Part shown: positions 63,953 to 64,000 of the stretch, in pieces
Layout: every line of letters begins with the position of its first letter
Position numbering within the stretch: position 1 is the stretch's first letter
Assembly (NCBI RefSeq): GCF_002734285.1
Contig: NZ_NSEA01000008.1
Span: 300,224-364,223, forward strand
Reading direction: 5' to 3'
DNA from: Fredinandcohnia onubensis
GTDB taxonomy: Bacteria > Bacillota > Bacilli > Bacillales > Bacillaceae_L
Length of the DNA: 64,000 bases
Made by a program: the position numbers and the translations under genes
Notes under the pieces: generated by a model
What the model was told of the DNA's origin: nothing
The model's input: only the letters and a program-made list of their open reading frames with translations
The model's database searches: none

Positions 63953-64000
63953 GTTTTTCCCCTCCATAAAATGATCGTATTGTCAAAACTTTTATAAGAA

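Overview
The window is A+T-rich DNA from a spore-forming Bacillaceae-type Firmicute. This rests on a complete GerA-family spore germination operon, a Gly/His/Pro/Tyr-rich coat-like protein, a PAS histidine kinase of the sporulation-kinase style, AGGAGG-type ribosome binding sites with frequent TTG/GTG starts, and close similarity to Bacillus families throughout. I cannot name the species. No tRNA, rRNA or CRISPR array was seen.

Region 1 (1-18.2 kb) is a defence island. It opens with the 3' part of a DISARM helicase gene (drmA, cut by the window edge) and drmB (DUF1998), closed by a bidirectional terminator. Facing them on the minus strand are two further blocks. The distal one is a PD-(D/E)xK-like nuclease, a DUF6361 protein, a phospholipase-D-fold protein and a large SF2 helicase. 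The nearer one is a protein with about four winged-helix modules, an unrecognised 462-aa protein and a small protein shaped like a serine-recombinase N-terminal domain without its catalytic serine. Four small unknown genes sit in or beside the island. No separate drmC, methylase or drmE is recognisable inside the window.

Region 2 (18.2-22.9 kb) is a repeat- and transposon-rich boundary. A decayed IS3-family element is split by a 1.6-kb IS1595-family element with inverted ends, an exact 8-bp target duplication and a passenger gene (DUF3139). A GIY-YIG protein follows.

Region 3 (23.0-36.6 kb) is one long minus-strand cobalamin operon. It starts with a cobalamin riboswitch and terminator, then BtuF, BtuC and a BtuD-CbiZ fusion, then CbiA, CobT, CobO, CbiP, CbiB, CobD, CobU, CobS and CobC, and ends with a degenerate CobU paralogue and a BtuF-like protein lacking a signal peptide. 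Together these import corrinoids, remodel them through cobyric acid and rebuild the nucleotide loop.

Region 4 (36.7-48.2 kb) is housekeeping: a DEAD-box helicase, a frameshifted YdcF-family gene, an NCS2 permease, a Xre regulator with a membrane partner, a frameshifted ykqA, a TPR/winged-helix regulator and a PAS histidine kinase. Region 5 (48.4-54.4 kb) is plus-strand: the germination operon, a LysR regulator and a hotdog thioesterase. Region 6 (54.6-57.6 kb) is a row of short same-strand genes, each gap carrying a related short hairpin repeat. Region 7 (57.7-64 kb) holds the coat-like protein, an erythromycin-esterase-family protein, an amidase, a small membrane protein, an aquaglyceroporin and a zinc formaldehyde/alcohol dehydrogenase.

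A family of roughly 50-bp REP-like palindromes recurs between genes, with at least eight clear copies. Several reading frames are broken by single-base shifts, so either recent decay or base-calling errors should be kept in mind.
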